Part shown: positions 20,012 through 25,000 of the stretch, one piece after another
How the letters are laid out: each line of letters opens with the position of its first letter
Numbering within the stretch: the stretch's first letter is position 1
DNA from: Sphaeroforma sirkka
Lineage: Eukaryota > Opisthokonta > Ichthyosporea > Ichthyophonida
Direction: 5' to 3'
Assembly (NCBI GenBank): GCA_001586965.3
Contig: LUCW03001996.1
Location: 12,501 to 37,500 of the forward strand
DNA length: 25,000 nucleotides
The notes under the pieces: generated by a model
The model's database searches: none
What the model was told of the DNA's origin: nothing
The model's input: only the letters and a program-made list of their open reading frames with translations
Position numbers and translations under genes: made by a program

Positions 20012-20452
20012 AATTTTTAACCGGACATACACCCATATGTACACTAATTAAATGATCCCGCTTTGTCCCGGAAATCAGTAGTACCCTGGTATCTCAATAA
20101 AAGTATCGATCCATACAAAAGATCCCGTATGCATATTGTGGGTGCAGCCGGTTATCCGTAAACGCCAACTATGCCACTTGCATAGTTTGTTACAGGATAC
20201 AACAGCAGCACCGTATGTTTGTAGTGGCTGTGTGCTCTGTGTACACACACACACATACAAATCGATCAATTTAAACCCCGGTTTTCCCCCTTCCCCTGTT
20301 TCGCTGTCAACGGATGTCACCCAGCACTCGACCTCTCCAATGACCAGGTGGAGAAAAGGTACTGTCGATAGTCCCATGAATGTTACCTACCACTCGAACT
20401 CTCCAATGACCTGGTGGAGAAAACGTACTGTCGATTGTCCCATGAATGCTAC

Positions 20453-24771
<4,319 letters not shown>

Positions 24772-24820
24772 CTGTAATAGATAGGAGAATAATTCAGTAC
24801 ATACGTAACAAAAGTCGAAG

Positions 24821-24853
<33 letters not shown>

Positions 24854-25000
24854 AACACACACACACACAAACACACAAACACACAACACACACACACACA
24901 CACAACAAACAAACAAACACATATATATATATATACGTGCATATATATATATATATATGATATGAATAACTGTATAATATTGTGTGTGTATACAAAAACA
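24772..25000. other. Intron upstream of the first visible TFIIA exon
   Basis: AT runs (about 24824-24851, 24921-24934, 24942-24957) and CA/CAAA repeats (24855-24920) fill most of this stretch. I see no exon encoding the first helices of TFIIA, so exon 1 must lie beyond 25000. Confidence 0.7.

Larger units (their letters stand above)
17540..20452. other. Convergent intergenic region and 3' UTRs
   Basis: Between the 3' ends of DNAJC3 (+) and the TFIIA gene (-) I see no supported protein or RNA gene. It holds the DNAJC3 3' UTR on the left, a telomere-like tract at 18865-18891, a 24-bp minisatellite at 19043-19268, and at the right the TFIIA 3' UTR with two copies of the gene's own last coding segment. 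Confidence 0.6.

Overview
The window looks like nuclear DNA of an intron-rich eukaryote. It has spliceosomal introns with GT/AG ends and GTATGT or GTGAGT donors, GC-rich exons in AT-rich flanks, very many (AT)n and (CA)n microsatellites, and a few short interstitial CCCTAAA-type telomere-like tracts. No bacterial operon, phage or transposon gene was recognised. Protein content (a full-length ER-type p58IPK/DNAJC3 and a TFIIA large subunit carrying taspase-like QVDG sites) would suit a unicellular relative of animals, for example an ichthyosporean, but that placement is an inference and is not proven here.

Layout: (1) about 752-5894, + strand, the last three exons (phase-consistent) of a large, low-complexity Gly/Ser/Pro-rich protein that I do not recognise; its 5' end may lie outside the window. 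(2) 5895-10989, about 5 kb of intergenic DNA rich in microsatellites and diverged tandem duplications, with one weak 70-codon ORF. (3) 10990-17539, + strand, a complete ten-exon DNAJC3 (p58IPK) gene. The ten exons total 1509 nt, every splice phase matches, and the product is 502 residues with signal peptide, TPR domain, J domain with HPD, and Gly-rich tail. (4) 17540-20452, convergent intergenic DNA with a 24-bp minisatellite and a telomere-like tract. (5) 20453-24771, - strand, the last four exons of the TFIIA large subunit (GTF2A1/TOA1); the first exon lies beyond the right edge.

The three genes do not form a pathway: one is of unknown role, one is an ER-lumenal co-chaperone and one is a general transcription factor. 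What unites them is structural. Many splice junctions, and one stop codon, sit inside short tandem arrays (periods about 47, 66, 86, 93-98, 151 and 168 bp) whose extra copies are decayed exon ends plus intron. Examples are DNAJC3 exons 1, 4, 5 and 6, TFIIA exons 4 and 5, and the second visible exon of the first gene. One DNAJC3 copy supplies an in-frame alternative acceptor. This repeated duplication across exon borders is the most unusual signal in the window. The second is a TFIIA precursor with two QVDG motifs rather than one.
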